Of a stretch of DNA of 64,000 nt, positions 1 to 13,000 are shown piece after piece (the first letter of the stretch is position 1; every line of letters begins with the position of its first letter). This DNA comes from Purpureocillium takamizusanense (Eukaryota; Ascomycota; Sordariomycetes; Hypocreales; Ophiocordycipitaceae), in assembly GCF_022605165.1 (NCBI RefSeq), contig NC_063068.1:5394001-5458000 (forward strand), read 5' to 3'. The notes beneath the pieces are model-generated. The model was given only the letters and a program-made list of their open reading frames with translations. It was not told the DNA's origin and ran no database searches. The position numbers were made by a program, and so were the translations under genes.

Positions 1-2588
1 TCCAGGGGCACGCCAAACACGCCTTTCTTTTTGACGTTCTTGCTCTTGTCGTTCTTGAACGCCTTGCCGAGGTTCTTCCAAAAGGTTGCCGGCTTCCTCG
101 ATTCGATGAAGCCGAGCAGCTCCTCCAGGCTGAACTCGGACTCCATCATGGGCTGCATAGTCAATACAGCCAGATGCCGCACGTTGAAGTACTCCAACCC
201 AGAGAGCTCAGGAAAGAATTTGCGGGTTAGGCGGGTGGGTAGGGGGTCCGCGGCTCGGACTTCATTGTCTCTGCTGGCCGACTGCGTCCGCTGATGGCCT
301 GGGGCCGGGCCGGGCTCCGTGGCAGGGGATCGGAAGAGGTCCTGCCGGGGGTTGCGGTCGCGCTGCTGCTCGCGGGACTGCTCCACGGCCACGATTCGCG
401 GAATGTCGTCGAGAGTGATGGCATCATTTTGCCCAAACATGCGGTCTGTTGACCCCTGGGGTCCGACTTCCTCCGCGCCAGCTGACCCGGGCCGGGGGCC
501 TTGGCCATCCGCATCCATAACGCGTGACGTCCGAGCTTGCCTAACGCTGGACGAGAGGTGACGGTCAAGTCTTGTGCTCCGAAGCCTTCTGACCTCGTTG
601 AGGGTGGTTTCGTACGTCGACTCGCGGTGACTCTGTTCCTTGTCTCCCCTACCGGCAAAGGACTTGGATCTCGTGTCCGAGCTCAAGAAACCTGGTGCAC
701 CAAGCTTGCCCTTGTCGGCGCCGGCCTCTTCAGAGGGATACGGCAGAGCGCCGCTGCTCCGAAGGATATCCAGGAGTCGCGCCAGCGCCACTTTGAGGAG
801 GAAGACGTACTGCTGAAGCTTGGTGACACGTTCAAACAGCGATGTCCTGTCAGTGTTGACAGCCACACAGCTCGTGCAGTAGATCCTGTGGTCGAAGGCG
901 TTGTACTGCGCCTCTCCGAGCGAACGTCCCAATTCCCGTCCGCAGCGGTTGCATTTGACGCAGGTCGAATGCCACCTGTACTCGCCGTTCTTGACGCACT
1001 CGTCTTCGACTGATCGATTGCACAGGGCGCAGTGATCTGAATCCTTCAGAGCGAGTCGCGCGCCGCCCATGGCCATCTGCAGCAAACCCTCGTCGGTCTT
1101 GTACGTCTCAAAATCGGCGAGGTCGTTGAGGAGCTGGTGGAGGCCGTCGCTATTTCCAGTTTCGCGTTCGAGTCGCAGAGCGCCTTGAAGACAGATGCGT
1201 ATCAGGAGTTTAAGATAATGGGCAAGGCCCGTGACGAGTGAGAGGAGTTCTTGCGTGACGCCCAATTTCCGCGCCGAGGTGTCTTGGGCTTTGGAAAGGA
1301 GGGAGAAGAAGGAAACAATCTTTTTACATAGTAGTTTCGCTTCGCGTCCGTAGGATAAGCCTTATTCGCAGTGAAACTCTATGTCAGCGTGTAATTCCCA
1401 AGATTTAAGCTCGCGCCCGGCTCGTGCTGGACGATAACCTTGCTTACCTTTTTCACTGTGGCTCAGTACCATGGCGTCAAGTCTATCCGCAGACTGGAAC
1501 AGCACCTCGACATGCCAGATGAAACGCTTGGCCACCAAGACGCCGTCGACATACGCTCCGTTGCTGACGTGCAAAAGCATGTCGGAAATGCAGGCAGCGG
1601 ATGACTCTTCAAAGGTCGAGAGGACGCTCCAAATCCGATAGACTTTTTCCTCCATGCGCTCCTCCTCCTCCCGAATGAGCTCCCTCTTGACCGGAGCGTC
1701 GGCCTCTGGAGCTACGGGAGGGACATCCGCAGCCTGTCCCAAGCGGACGTTCCAGAACTTGTGTATCATGTAGCACTCCGGATGCCAATGTTGGTTCTGC
1801 CCGTTTCGGAATATCTCGACAAACTGCTTCAAAATGGCTGTTTGGCAGCCATTGCACTTTTGGGCATGCTGCGTTGAATAGTGATAGTGGCAGTAGACGT
1901 TCCCGTCATGCTCATAGTAGCTGTCCTGGGCCCCGAAAATGGTGGCGCATAGCGAGCATGTGAAGTGGTCGACATGGTACTTGCGGTCAAGGGCGGTGAT
2001 GTATGAGCCGCGCAAGGCACCACCACACTGGTAGCAGAGCAGGCCCAGGCGTCGGAAGTAGTCGGTCTCACAGAGGGGATATTGCCCCTCGCCGTTTTCA
2101 TCATCCGCCGGGAAGAACTTGGAAGCGACGATATCACCACAGTCCTACAACGTGTGTTAGCGGTCGAGCCCGGGAGGCACACCAGGCGAGGACAAGCAAG
2201 GAGACTAGACTGCACATACTCTGCACTTGAAGCAGTCGAGGTGGAAAGTGCCGTCGAGGGCCCTCACGAACTGACCCGTCAACGGCTCGCCGCACTTTTT
2301 GCATATGCGCATCTGGCCGCTCGCGGTGCGTCCATTTCTCTGTCGCGATCGGTTCCTCTCCCCGCTCCGGCGAGGGGGCTGCTCGTCTGTCCAGCCAGCG
2401 GGCGGGGGGGCCGAGGTGTTGGGGGCAGAGCCGGTGGGCTTGAGGCGGTATAAACTGTCGGGTGTTTTGCGGCCTCCATTCTGCCAGTTTCTATCTACTG
2501 GGTAGCCGGCATCGGGGCCGTTGTAGTCGACGCCATGATCACCACGAGGGCGGTCCCCTGGCAACCCTTCGTCGCGTTCAGAAGCCAT
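1..2588 (-). CDS. rga1: LIM-domain Rho GTPase-activating protein (Rga1-like), partial
   Basis: Partial gene; the C-terminal end lies left of the window. Exons on the minus strand are 2588-2220, 2144-1448 and 1288-1, with introns of 75 and 159 nt (GTATGT and GTAAGC donors). About 784 residues are visible. Two adjacent LIM zinc fingers start near residue 92 (CKKCGEPLTGQ... and CYQCGGALRGS...), and a third LIM-like motif (CALCNRSVEDEC...HSTCVKCNRCG) lies in exon 3. The last visible residues, around KKKGVFGVPL, are the usual opening of a RhoGAP domain, so the catalytic arginine is out of view. By family, these proteins switch off Cdc42/Rho GTPases in polarised growth and wall integrity. The start is ATG 2588 (MASERDEG); an upstream in-frame ATG would add a leader unlike the family. 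Confidence 0.9.
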
Positions 2589-5500
2589 GGTAGCGAGTGA
2601 TCCAGGGCGACGTGTATGTACAGAGGGAAGGGCCTTGGGCTCCTGCCAGCCCTCTTTCTCGCGAAGCAACGGAGGGCGTGCCGGGGTGTCAGCAGGCAAG
2701 CCTGTCTCGTCTCAGCGACGGATGTGAAGCCGTAGAGGACGAGGGGCTGCCGCAACGGTCGGCATCAGCCAGGATGGCGCCAGTGTTCGGTAGCGACGCC
2801 AATTGAGGTAACAGGGCGCGGGCCGCAATGCGCGACAAAACAAGCTGCCGTCGACGATGGCCTCGAGGCCAGGGCAACGGGAAGTTGGCAGCTGGCGTTG
2901 CTGCTACCCAGCGGCGAGGGATTGCTGCGGCCGGTATTACGGGGTCGGTGCGGCGGCTGGCGACGATGCGGGCGGAGGCGACAGCGACGAGGAGAGGAGG
3001 GCGGCGGCGGCGGCGAGGACGGCTGACGGGGACGGGGACGGCGACAGCGACAATGACGGCGACGACGGCGGCGCCTGCTGGTCGGCGGCCGCGAAGCGAT
3101 GCTGCAGAAATCGACAGGGGCGGGAAAGCATGCGAGGCTCGAGCATGTAATACCGAAAAATGGCGACAAGACTGGAGCGACGGATAGATGCAGGAGACGG
3201 GCGGCGGCAGCACCATCAGCACGACACGAGGGGCGAGCGGGTGGGTGGTTGGAGTGGAGGGTACGGGGACCAGCCAGCCGAGCGTGCTGTTGTACTGGAG
3301 CAGCGGTCGGGTGCTTGCACGGGGCGGGCACCAGGCCACTGGGTCGCCGAGTCGCTCAGTGGCAGGTTAGGTAGATTGTCGCCTGGGCGCCAGCTCCGCC
3401 AGAACGGGGGGGGCCCAAGGCTCCAGGGTTAGGTAGGTGCTGCCTGGGGGAGGGAGGAGCCCAGACGACCGGGCAGGTCTGCCACCTCACCTCTTGGTTG
3501 TGTTGGCCGTCGGTACGGAGGTGTGACGGTCCCCAAGACGGTACATTACGGTGCGGGTTGGCGGTCCCTCAGTCGACTTGACCCTGGACGGGGAGGCAGT
3601 ACTTTACGGTGCAGGCTGGCGGGTCTGGCCGGGGTCCCGCAGCTGGACCTGGCCCTGGATGGGGAAGCGGGCAGTACCCAATAGGGGGTAAGGGGCAGGC
3701 GGTGGCCGCTGGGGCAGGGCACTAACGGCAGGGCCAGCCAGGTCAGGCACCGTTTGGCTGTGACGGGAACAGCAGCAGCAGCGGCGGCGGGGCAAGTGCT
3801 GGCCCAGCGATGGAGCCCGTCCCGGGGGGTGTCAGCAAATCCTCGGGCAGGCGAGTGAGGCAGCGCAGTACGGGGCTCCATGTATTATTTTGGAGGGTGC
3901 TGTGATTTGGCAGCTCGCTGCCCGGAGTCGGACGCTGGATTGAGGTGCCGTTTTGCCAGCGTCTAGTACCTGTTTGTTCCACTACGTACCTGACCCTGAC
4001 TGCCTACGGTATCCACTGCGCGAGCGGAGATGGCCCTGGGAGCGCGCCCAGCGCCTGTTCCTGGCGCTACCTAGAGACCAGCGGCACGCATCCACTCGAT
4101 TGGACCCGTCAGGCGACGGAGGCTGCTACTAATCGCACCTAGCCTGCCAGGGCAGCCCGAGGCACACAGCACCGCCAGAAGGGGAAGCTAGGAGCGCCAA
4201 TCGCCCACTGCGCAGCCCATCCGCGGGCGGTTGCCACAGTTGTGCGAGCCCAGCAAGCGCGCGTGTTTGGGCATCAGGTGTGGCCAACTGCAATTTCCTG
4301 CGCCCGTATCCGTGCCCGTCGAGCTCGACGATCACAGGCGGGCAGGCAGGCAGGTAGCACGATTGCCCGTGCAATGAGATGATGACATGGGACCGACGGC
4401 CGGCGCAGCGTTGCACAACCCGAATCACCTGGCTCACAGCGTAGCAGTCACGTACGTATGTGCCGCTGAACCTGTAGTCGGATGAGCAGCGTTTGGCTCC
4501 GGTCAAATCCAGCAACCCCCCCCGGGTGCGTGACACGCCGCAGCCGCGCTGTCGTTGTTGCTGCTACCTCATTTCCTCGTACACGGCAGGCCGTCGCGGC
4601 CGTGATGGCTACCAAGGCAATTTCTGCCACGCCAATACGCTACGTAGGTACTCCATCATCACGTATCTGCTTCGATCCTCCTCTTCTGCCCAACTTCAAG
4701 CCCAAGGCGAACTTGGCCGCCACACAAAAAGGGTTGGACGGCGGATGACATGAGAGGGACGAGCGGAGCGGCTCCATCGCGGCCGCCGTCAACCAACAAA
4801 GACTGACGCCGCCCCCGAGCAATGGCGTCACGGCTCGGGCCCCTCTCCCTCGCTCTGCCGGTAACCTAATAATAATGTCAAACCCGAACGCAGCATAGCC
4901 AAAAATGCTTGTTTTGCTCCCTCCTACCCTACCAACTGCAAATCCCCCCCCTTCTTCTTCCGCGGCCGGCCACCTTGTGCCCCCACTCCATGCCAGCCAG
5001 GGGCCAAAGGGACCCCCGGGGCATTTTACTCGCTGCCTTCAATGCACCGAGATGAATTACTAGTTACTTCGAACTTAGTGGTTGGGCCTGACCCTCCCAT
5101 CACACACACCACCCATGCTGCCCAGTGCCAGGGGCCGTGACGGCCACTTTATTACCAGTCTTGCCCTCTCCGGCGCCTGACGCGAACCAAGCACCGAGCA
5201 CAATTGTTTGTTCATGCATCAAGACCCCGGCCACATGGGCCAGAAATAAAAGGCCGGCAGTCAGTAAGTACTACAGCATGTCACATGCCGCACCTGAATG
5301 GCCAAGGCCCTTGGCGAGCAAGAACACAGGCCGGGCCTTCCCTGGCTGGATGCTGGGTACCTACCTTTCCAAAGTACATCGAACACACGATGCGGGCATT
5401 GCGGTCAGCGCCAGGTGTGTATGCTGTACCTCCCATTCGCAAGGCAAGGTACGGTACGATTGGAACCGTGTTTTCTGGGGCCTTCGGCAGGTCACCAAAG

Positions 5501-6004
5501 ACCAGCAGGCCCCCTGGCGCCTTCCATCTCTGGCGCTGACGTCTATCAGCCAAGCCCCATCGGTCGGCATCTGCACCGAAGCCTCACCTCACTCTCTCTC
5601 CCTCTCTCTCATCACTCACTCCCGTCCTTCCCTCTGCGTCAACTGCCGGGGCTTGCAGGACCAAATGCTCGTGTGACTCTACCTGTACGTGTACTTTTAC
5701 TCACCTGCACATGACGACAACGACCTCTGCCAATCTGTGCGTCCTGGCCCAACTCGCAGCGGGAGTGACGGCAAGAAAGATGCTGGCTTACTCACTGCAG
5801 ACGCGACCAGACCAGAGAGAGACAGGCGCTAGGCCAGGAAATTGCATGCTTCATTCTTGCGGCATCAACATCAACAACAGTCGTCCATTCCCCTCCACGC
5901 TCTGCCGAATCACTAAACGCGGCCCGACCTCCCGGGGTCATCTCACCTCCTAGACACTCTCCCCTTGGATGAACTACTAACGTTAGTACTCATGCGCTTG
6001 CGTC
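2589..6004. other. Intergenic region / rga1 promoter and leader
   Basis: About 3.4 kb lie between two minus-strand genes. The first 800 bases upstream of rga1 are G/A-rich on the plus strand, giving a C/T-rich transcript leader with GCG/GAC trinucleotide runs (around 2960-3080). The rest holds GGCAGG/CCTGCC words and a T/C tract near 5590-5640. Several ORFs of 60-220 aa are open here, but they overlap in many frames and none has a recognisable motif or splice structure. I see no supported gene. Confidence 0.5.
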
Positions 6005-7677
6005 CTATCCGCCCTGCACTAGCTGGCGCAGCCGTTTCTCGATCTGCTGCCTCCCCTCGAGCGTCTCCCACACCCGGTGCGGCGCTCCGTTGACAATGTC
6101 CCAGTGCCGCAATTCATCCGTCAGCTCCGTCAGGTCCCTCTGCTTCTCCTCCCACGCCCTGCTGCGCTTGACTTCCTTGCCCGAGCTGACGACGATGAGC
6201 GGCGTGTCGCGTTGCTGTATCTGCCGGCTGCTGCGCACATCGCGCTTGGTAAAGGAGTCGGCCACGAGACTCTCTTGCAGCTGCGCAAAGATGAACTTGC
6301 CGCTCTGCTGCGACGCCCGCCCGTAGATGCGGTCCCTGTTGGTCCGTCCCCGGAAGATGGCGCCCGTCAACCGATCCAGCCCCAGGGGCGATATGATGCC
6401 GCGCAACCACAGCAGAAATCCTCGCCCGGGTCGCGCCACGGCGCCGAGGAAGTCCTCGTGCAACGGGTTGATGAGGAGCAGGCCCTTAACCTCATGCCCG
6501 TGGCGAGACGAGAAAACGCGAGAGTAAAGAGAGCCGATGCCAGCGCTGGCGAGGATCCACGGCCCCTGCTCTCCCGCCTCGGCGAGGGCTTCGCTGAGGA
6601 CGTCGACGGCGAAGCCTGCGGACAGCGGCGATGGCGCCGTGTCGGACCAAGCGATGCCCGGCCGGTCCGCAAAGCAATAGCGCGAGATGGATCCGTTCTT
6701 GATGGCGTTGTCTGCAAAACTCCACAGCTGTTCCTCAAAAGGCCTCTCACCAGCCTCGAAGAGCACGGTCGGCAGCTTGTGCCCATTTGCGTCCGTCTCG
6801 TTGCCGTGGCAGTACACATGGATGCGATACTTGCCGTTGTCGACCTGGTAAAGCTTCCCTGGCGGCGCGACCCCGGCATCGAGGGCTCGCAGAATGATCG
6901 TCAGGGTGATGAGCACCACGGCAACGACCATGACAGAATAACCTATGGTTGAGAGCAGCACGGCCAGCCATTCAGTGAGAGTTCGCCTCGTCTCAGCCCG
7001 GCCCGTCAGTCTCTCTTCCTCTTCCTCTTTGCCCCACTTGACAGCTCGGTCGGTGATGAGGGTCCAAAGGCTCATGAGCAGAACCCAGATGACGCTCACG
7101 ATGCCGACCCATCCCTCCTCATACCGCGTCTGCTGCACACACAGCAGAAGAATCATGTCGAGTAGCAAGAGGAACTGCAGGGCTCGAAGTTAGTGTCAGG
7201 CGTTCGTACGCGGTCTATAGTTCTGGCATGACCTACCGCCATGACGATTGCCAGGATCCTGACAGCCTTGGAGGGCACGCCGAAGAAGACGAGAGTAAAG
7301 AGCAGGCTGGCGAGCGCGAGGCTTGTGTAGCTGAAGGCGAAGAAGCCACTGCCACGCGTGTGCAAGCCCGGAGGGGTGGCAAAGGCGGACACGAGCAGCA
7401 CGACCCACCACGCAAAGGTGATGGTGGTGAAGAGGAGCGTCAGATAGCGCAATATGCGGATGCTCCAGAGGTTGTAAGGCGATACGGCCGGATCGTCGGG
7501 CGTGAGCATGCCACGCGGGGGAGTCGAGTCGACGCGGTTGGGGAGCAGTCGAGTGTGCTCGTCGGGGGGCGCCTGTCTGGCGTCATCGTCGTCGTCGTCG
7601 ACGGCAGTGGCATGAGGCCGGTTCTGGCCTTGACGCCTCTCCTCATGGTCGCCCTGCTTGCTCGAGAAGAGGGGCAT
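6005..7677 (-). CDS. DUF2417 integral membrane protein with alpha/beta-hydrolase-like tail
   Basis: Two exons (7677-7237, 7174-6005; 62-nt intron with GTAGGT donor and CTGCAG acceptor) give 536 aa. The N terminus is cytosol-like, with a run of Asp and an LLPN segment. About five hydrophobic helices follow: YLTLLFTTITFAWW, FFAFSYTSLALASLLF, ILAIVMAFLLLLDMI, GIVSVIWVLLMSLW and VVAVVLITLTIIL. The C-terminal 280 residues resemble an alpha/beta hydrolase: PTVLFEAGER near the oxyanion turn and LASAGIGS where the GxSxG elbow should be. The elbow is degenerate (Leu in place of the first Gly). Proteins of this type are annotated in fungi as mitochondrial integral membrane proteins of unknown activity. 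The start at MPLFSSKQG is preferred over an upstream in-frame ATG at 7854. Substrate and enzymatic activity are unknown. Confidence 0.8.
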
Positions 7678-9573
7678 CGTAGCGGCGGGCTTCTGACGAG
7701 AAGCCTGTGAGCAGACCGTGACCGTGCAAGCGGGCAAGTCGGTCGGGACACTACCCGGCGATGTTGTCGTCGTGTGTGGAAACTCGCCACGACTTGGAGG
7801 AGGAGAGAGGCTACTATCCGCTCGGCAGTCGGGACTTGGGCTTCCCTCCCACATTTGGCTCGGACGATCCGCCGCCCTCTATCCGGCCGGCCGGCCAGCC
7901 GTTTTTTTGTGCCCTTCCTTTGCTCGTGGCGCTGGCCGCAGAGGTGCAGCTCGATCGGGAATCGCAAATGCCCATGGCTACGTCATCCATCATCATGGAG
8001 ACCTGCGACGCGCCCCCGCGCGGCCAATCACGACCGCGCCAGCGCGGAGCTAAAGGTCCATACGAAGTAGTATCGCCAAGAGGTTAAGGAGGTACATAAA
8101 ACCTTCCCAGCGGCCGTGCCCTCACTCACTCACTCGCTCGCTCGCTCTCTCCATCACGCTACTGCGCTGCGGCCGCCCCAATGTCCTTGATGAGCGAGCT
8201 CGGACGAGCAGTTAAACTACAGTTGTACACAATCAATGCCATCGTTGAGGGCGAACAAATCGTCTGTTGAGGTCGTCCAGACTCCGCTCTGCTGCGCGAT
8301 GCGCCTCCTCCGCGGTACGCAGTCTTCAGGCGAATGGTCCTGCCTGCCGACATGCGTGTCTGCGCGGGCTAGGGGGCGCATCAATCCGCCTCCCCCTCAC
8401 CCTCACCCGGGGGGGGGGGGACCTTGTTTCGGTCTCGATTGCCGAACGAGCTAAATACCTACCTACCTACTACCGCATCCGTACGAAGCACAGTAATATA
8501 GGTAGGTAGTACAAACCTGTTATGTGGTCGGAAGACTTGCCGCCCTCCACCTCCCCCCCTTCTCCTTTCGTTGGTACCTACAAGGTGCTTCCCCGTTGTC
8601 CCGACCCCCCGGCTGTGTTCCCACACTACGTTCATACCTTCGTGCCTTGGTACAAAGGTGCTACAGGTTCCCGGGTGGTGCCGGGATTGTATTCCGTCTT
8701 GTGCTTGAAAATCCGTAAAGGAGAAACAGAGATTAGAACCTAGAGAGATGGATACCTACGTGGTACGTAAGAGAGAAATCCGCCGCGCCGATCCGGAGTT
8801 ATGCGGTGCGGGGGTCTCAGGTTTGATGTGCCGCCGGTTCATGTACGGCACACAACTACCTACGTGCGTTTGGACGTACATACATGGGTATTCTGTAACT
8901 CGTATCCAAACTTGGTATGAAGTTATGTACATTCCGTCCCAACACACACATACGTATTATACCTAGGTAGGTATCCTAGCAAAAGTCATGAGAAGCATTT
9001 CCGTGGGCCATCTCAGAAAGGACAGGAAATGAGCTGCACCTCGTCTGAGGCAAATGGCTTTCCTCCGTACAAAAAAATTATACTATGTACCACATGTACG
9101 TCACGCCCGCGAAGAGCCCGGGTATGGCTGGTTTCGTAGATACAACATAGGTACTGATCGAGGTACGTAAGTACAGGACGAAAGGCGCTCCGGCGCGCAA
9201 AGAGGTCGCGGGGAGGGGGGGGGGGCGTGAGGCGCGTTGGACAGACAAGGCGTTGGCTGCTTGACCAACGGTCCGCTCGTGTTGGGGATAGAATGCATGT
9301 GCAGAAGGCGGCAACGGATCAAGTTCGTTGAAACACGAGCCGTATAAAGAGACTCCTCTTTCGCTAATCGATAAAAACCCTCCCGAAGCGCAGCGCCATG
9401 CTCGTACAGCCAGCCAGCCAGACAGCTCTCCAAAACTCTACTTCGTACCTATATACAGCAACTGTCGAGGGGTATATGCACAATGCCATGCAATAATCAA
9501 GCCGGATATGCCTCTCCCTCCTTTCCCGTGAAATCATACTCCCCCCTCCCCGGCTCGAGGCGCACTGCCAATG
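7678..9573. other. Intergenic region rich in TACGTA/GGTAGGTA words
   Basis: Between two minus-strand genes. It holds a CTCACTCACTCGCTCGCT tract near 8120, a G run near 8407-8420, another at about 9210-9225, and many CTACCTACC, TACCTAGGTA and TACGTA words between 8450 and 9180. No ORF here has a recognisable motif. Confidence 0.5.
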
Positions 9574-10089
9574 TCACAGCCACGGAGCAATCTGCCTCGC
9601 CTCCCTGGTGCTCGCGCTCGAGGATATGCCGCTCGACGCCGACTGGGAGCCGCTCCGGCCTGTGTACAGCTGCCGCTCCGCGTTTTCCTTGGCCCTCTGC
9701 TTCAGAGCCTTCTCCGGTCTGGGTCCGCGAGTCGAGGTCGTGACGCCATCGGGCACCTTGCCGATTGGGAGGTGCATCTTCTCCGCCGCCTGGGGGTCGT
9801 TGCGGTCGATGCCGTGCTTCTTGTACGCGGTGCGCTTCTGATTCTTCATCGCCTGCGCCGACGGCTCCGTGACCGAGACCCAGTTCTTGATCTGCTTGAG
9901 CCACCGGGGGCGACGCTCTGCGCCGCGGGCCTTGGCTGCTGTGAGGTCGTTGGGCGCCGCGCCGGCGGCGCCGGCGGCCCTTGGAGGGCTCAGCACATAC
10001 TCGCCGTCGGACTGTGTGAGGTTTGACGATGTCCGCGCGTGAGCCGTGTATGCGTTCCTCGGGGCGGGCGTCGCGGGCGGCACAGCCAT
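9574..10089 (-). CDS. Conserved-looking basic hypothetical protein
   Basis: A single-exon ORF of 171 aa starting at ATG 10089 (MAVPPATPAPRNAYTAH). An upstream in-frame ATG at 10140 would add 17 hydrophobic-leaning residues and is less likely. The N-terminal 60 residues are low-complexity Ala/Pro. The centre (RPRWLKQIKNWVSVTEP, then KKHGIDRNDPQAAEKMH and LPIGKVPDGVTTSTRGP) has the mixed, non-repetitive composition of a conserved core and is strongly basic. The tail is Ser-rich. There is no signal peptide, membrane segment or catalytic motif. I do not recognise the family. Stops interrupt the frame on both sides. Confidence 0.6.
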   Translation of the reverse strand: MAVPPATPAPRNAYTAHARTSSNLTQSDGEYVLSPPRAAGAAGAAPNDLTAAKARGAERRPRWLKQIKNWVSVTEPSAQAMKNQKRTAYKKHGIDRNDPQAAEKMHLPIGKVPDGVTTSTRGPRPEKALKQRAKENAERQLYTGRSGSQSASSGISSSASTREARQIAPWL

Positions 10090-13000
10090 CGTGGACAGAC
10101 AACAGAGCAGGTGTGGCCCGATGCTTTGAGCGAGCCGCACAAGCCGTTTCGGTTGGTCTGGCTCGGTCTATATACGAAAGTCTCTCCGTTTACCGACAAA
10201 CGGTCACTGGTGGTCCGGACTGGGAGCGTGTGTACGTCCAGTGGCCCCAGAGACACGGTGGTACGAAGTCGTCGTATCTGGCGGAACGATGCTCTTTCTC
10301 GGCGTGGAAACGTGGCAACTCGACAAAACAGTAATGTGGTGTGCTGGCCCTCGATTTTTACCCTGCGACAGATAGAGCGTCCAGATGGAAAAGCAAGACG
10401 GCGCTGGCGGGAAGGCACGAGGCTCGGGGCGCGGCATCTGTCAGAGGGCCCTGGTTTTCGTCAACGCGGCGATCCGGGACAGAAGAAATGGCTCCCGAGC
10501 GAGACACTGCATGAACCGCAGACGCAGGCTCAGCCGTAGCGTCGGCGCCGCCTCTGGGGCGAGGATGACGAGGGTAGCCAGAAAGCGAGCGCATGCCACG
10601 CCACTATGGGCGCGCGCACAGACTGATGGCGGATGCGAAAAGAAGAAAGCACGAGCCAGCTGCGGAGTGACGCCCAGCAGTCTCTGTGTGGTGTTGGTGG
10701 GTGGTTGGTTGGTTTTCAACAGATAGCTGATGCGGGACCGGGCAAGGACCCCGCGGCCATTCTACTAGGTATGATAGTAGTCGCGCGCTTGCTGGCGTTT
10801 TTAGAATCAAGTCCGCCTAGGCAGAACTGAGCCTCCACAGCTGTGAGAACATGTGGAAAACCGGGGTGGTCGGTGGGAGTGCCCTCGACGACTGGGCCGG
10901 TTATGAGGTGCCAAGTTACTAGCAAATGGACACGATGGCCCAGTGTGAGTGATGAGTAACTAAGTGCATGCCCCTGGGTGGCCGAGCTTTGCAAAGCCGG
11001 CCTCGTTTGATGGCTTCCATGTGCCCGACACTCGGCAGTAGCGCAGCCCGGGGTCTGGAAGCTTTTGTGCAGTTCGGACGACGTTGGGGGCGGGTCATGG
11101 CTCTTATACCAGGATGATATGTGATGGCTGTCAATGTCCAGGCATGTCGTACGAAGAAGGAAGTCCGCATATGCAATACGTTGTACTGACTTGGGGGCAG
11201 CTGCCCAGTTGCAGTTCCAGTCCCGAGGACCGATACTGAGGGTTTTGTCTCGCCAGCAGTTGGTTGGGGACAGTGATGCCCGCCGCCGCTGGCGCTACGA
11301 GGCACACGCAACCCCATGTTCGCCGTGCTAGACTGCACTCGACTTGACATGCATGGCGCGGCGCACCGGACGACCTCGACTTTCTGGAAATCGGTTGGGC
11401 TTAGCGCCTTCGATTGGCTCGTGGGGCGGGCGTGGCGGCGACGCGTTGGACGAGCTGTCCCTGCCGCGCCCCCCTGGCTGGTCCGGTTGACTGGATGACC
11501 GGATCGTTTGCATCGCGTCAGCCTTGAATATATCCTGTTGTCAAATGATCAGCTTCTAGTGCTTGCTTGGCTCGATCCCGTGGGAGGCTGGGGGTAGACA
11601 CATTGAATAGCACCGCTACTCGGTTCAGAGTCGCTCGTCCGACACAGTCCAAGCAAGGTAGGGAGCATCGTGAAGCACGACACTGTAGCCTCGCCAGGGG
11701 CAGGTCGACTCTCCCATCGCCGGACGCAGCAACTGCTCTCTCTCCATATGTCCTCTTCACCCTGTTGCTGGACCGCATCGTCAACAAAGCAAGAAATGGA
11801 CCAGACCACAAAGGCCCAGGGTGGCAATCCAGGACCGGAGTCCCGCTCGGGGCCAGTGCCCCTGTGCGTGCTCCCCCGTCCAAAATGAAGGCCAGCACTC
11901 CGTACGGTGCCACAGATCTCTCCGGGGACAACGCGAGATCGATAGTCTCATGCTGGTCGCCCCGACTACTAGGCCCTGGCCGCGAGACGGTCGGGCCCAC
12001 AGAAGGGGGGAGGGAATAATAAAAAGTGGTGGCTCCAGCAGGCGCCCCTCCCCCTCCTTTGCGCAGCCGCCAAAGTCAGACCCCTGGATACAGCGCTAGC
12101 GAGACGCTGAGCAAGGAACACACGGCACGCTCCGAAGGGCAACCCGGAAAGGACCAAAAAAGGAAAGAAGGAGAATCTGAAGGGCAAATGAACAAGATGC
12201 AACGACGATGGCATCGTGCGACAACGTTGTGAGCATTTGTTGGGCGTGGCGAGAGGCTTGCCAGCGGGCTTATTAATGATGTCTGTGCTGTCCTGCTGCG
12301 GCTGCGGCTGAGGAGAGGCAGGAGCACCAGCAGTAATGCTTTCCCACACCAGGGTGCTGTGCCTCCCTCCTGGTCGGAGTGTGAGATTAATGACAGCGAG
12401 CTTGGTACGTACTACTAACAGTACAACGTGGATGATAACCTCGATGAGACTCCCCCGTCCCCCCGCTGCCGACCTGCAAGTAAGAATCGGCGTTGCCCGA
12501 GGTCCTTCCCAGGCGATACAGGACGTCAACGAAGCCATCATGTATCACGCACCATCCCCTACAACGCGCATTAGTGCCGTACTCCGTACTCTTTCGGAGA
12601 GCAGCACTGCTACAGGTACCTAGGCAAGCATAAGGTACTAACGTACCAAGACGTGAAGCACATGGTGAAGTACGAACGCACTGCCCCACTGGGACGGGAG
12701 GCGTCCAGCAAGAAGCAAGCAAGCGTCGCAGCAGCCCCGCCGTCACCTCGTCACCTCATCCCGCCTCACTCACTCACTCACACCACTCAACTCACTCACG
12801 TCTTGCCGCACACCCGCAGCGAACTCGCCTCGCCTAGCACTTCGTACTGCAACAGACCTTTACCAACCAACCACCGGCTTCAACCACCACCACCACCACC
12901 AACACCATCGTCAACGTCCTCGTCCCGTCGCAGCCGGCCGCCACGCCCGCACGAGGTATTACATGACGCGACGACGACGAATCCCCGCCCGCAGCAAGGC

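Noticed and set aside
2689..3339. 216-codon minus-strand ORF upstream of rga1
   Set aside because: Overlaps other open frames in the same C/T-rich leader; Arg/Ala/Pro low complexity and no motif.
6077..6952. 291-codon plus-strand ORF
   Set aside because: Antisense to the hydrolase-like domain of the DUF2417 gene; charged, low-information sequence.
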